In this document: positions 38,925-39,420 of the stretch, piece by piece | Layout: the number at the start of each line of letters is the position of its first letter | Numbering within the stretch: the stretch's first letter is position 1 | Made by a program: the position numbers and the translations under genes | Source: Mesorhizobium sp. B2-7-1 | Lineage (GTDB): Bacteria; Pseudomonadota; Alphaproteobacteria; Rhizobiales; Rhizobiaceae | NCBI RefSeq assembly: GCF_006440735.1 | Contig: NZ_VFUA01000061.1 | Span: forward strand, 1 to 39,420 | Reading direction: 5' to 3' | Length of the DNA stretch: 39,420 nucleotides | The notes under the pieces: model-generated | Seen by the model: only the letters and a program-made list of their open reading frames with translations | The model's database searches: none | Told to the model about the DNA's origin: nothing

Positions 38925-39420
38925 ATGGCAACGCACAAGCTCGTCAACACCACCTGGCACAACGTCCTCGGCACGGTCCCGCCGGCGCTCACAATCGCGT
39001 CCGGCGATGTCGTGATCACGGAGACGCTGGACGCTCGTGGCTTCGACAAGAATGGTGCGCGACCGGCTCATGGTCCAAACCCTATGAACGGCCCGGTCTT
39101 CGTGACGGGAGCCGAGCCTGGTGATGCGCTGCGCGTGGACATCCTGCGCATGGACCCGATCCGCTCTTCCGGCTGGACGATCTCGTCACTGGCCGCAAAC
39201 GTCGTCGATCCGGAGGCTGCTCGTGGGCTTCCGGCACGGGATACAGTCACCTGGCGGATCGATCTGGAATCGCGAAGCGTGATGTTGCAGGAGCCGCCGC
39301 AGGGCCTTGAGAATTTCGTGTTGCCGGTCGAGCCGATGATCGGCTGCTTCGGCGTGGCGCCCTCGATGGGCCAGGCTTTCTCCACCGCAACCAGTGCGGA
39401 AAATGGCGGCAACATGGATT
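38925..39420 (+). CDS. Acetamidase/formamidase family protein, 5' part
   Basis: The first 165 codons of a gene cut by the window edge are visible. The sequence is of the FmdA/AmdA family: an N-terminal VPPALTIASGDVVITETLDA, then NPMNGPVFVTGAEPGDALRVDIL, which is the family hallmark, and later LPVEPMIGCFGVAPS. Members hydrolyse formamide, acetamide or related short amides to ammonia and the acid. Full-length enzymes have about 300-400 residues, so roughly half is missing. ATG 38925 gives a typical start, although the ribosome site is weak. It may act with the nearby solute-binding protein in nitrogen scavenging. Confidence 0.88.
   Translation, partial: MATHKLVNTTWHNVLGTVPPALTIASGDVVITETLDARGFDKNGARPAHGPNPMNGPVFVTGAEPGDALRVDILRMDPIRSSGWTISSLAANVVDPEAARGLPARDTVTWRIDLESRSVMLQEPPQGLENFVLPVEPMIGCFGVAPSMGQAFSTATSAENGGNMD

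Overview
The window is a GC-rich, densely packed stretch of chromosome from an alphaproteobacterium of the order Rhizobiales, most likely Mesorhizobium or a close relative. This rests on protein resemblance, on gene order (coxB-ctaD-ctaB-coxF-ctaG-ctaE ... DUF983-surf1-ispH-thrB-rnhA; DUF721-dsbA-smc; a ccrM-type methyltransferase), and on short palindromic intergenic repeats I associate with that genus. No tRNA, rRNA, CRISPR array, insertion sequence or prophage gene was seen. Most of the window is core housekeeping DNA. The last ~4.5 kb looks more accessory.

Layout. (1) 0.3-2.95 kb, minus strand: TldD protease, a secreted YbjN-like protein and an IalB-family protein. (2) 3.28-13.59 kb, plus strand: a long aa3-type cytochrome c oxidase cluster (subunits II, I and III, heme O synthase, CoxF, CtaG/Cox11, SURF1, DUF983). 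An L,D-transpeptidase gene sits inside it. It continues into isoprenoid (ispH), threonine (thrB) and RNA-DNA hybrid (rnhA) genes and a histidine-phosphatase-like protein. (3) 13.59-15.5 kb, minus strand: DUF2938 membrane protein, peroxiredoxin and a stand-alone DsbD-N-like periplasmic protein. (4) 15.63-16.24 kb, plus strand: YqgE/AlgH. (5) 16.4-22.6 kb, minus strand: a 962-residue membrane c-di-GMP protein with a degenerate GGDEF and an intact EAL domain, a GNAT acetyltransferase, an M16 peptidase and threonine synthase. (6) 22.75-25.67 kb: a lipoprotein (+), a winged-helix/TolB/TPR regulator (-) and a divergent cupin (+). (7) 25.7-28.5 kb: the cell-cycle DNA methyltransferase ccrM (+) between two HAD hydrolases (-). 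(8) 28.5-34.6 kb: mutY (-) diverging from DUF721/DciA-like, DsbA-like and SMC genes (+). (9) 34.7-39.4 kb: a possible Cys-rich micro-ORF, a Tat-exported ABC solute-binding protein (-) diverging from a LysR regulator (+), a phytanoyl-CoA-dioxygenase-like enzyme (-) and the start of an acetamidase/formamidase (+), cut by the window edge.

Functionally, the cox cluster supplies structural subunits, heme O and copper-insertion factors for one oxidase, but heme A synthase (ctaA) is absent. ThrB and ThrC carry out the last two steps of threonine synthesis from two separate operons. CcrM, DciA-like and SMC proteins all serve replication and chromosome maintenance. The right-hand genes look like an uptake-and-catabolism locus for an unidentified, possibly amide-containing compound.

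I did not find a clearly new multi-gene system. The observations most worth pursuing are five intergenic palindromes that share an exactly 21-nt quasi-palindromic core but carry two different kinds of arms, a 164-bp inverted repeat that includes a gene's stop codon, an 18-bp duplication that rebuilt a start codon, and a short Cys-cluster ORF next to smc.
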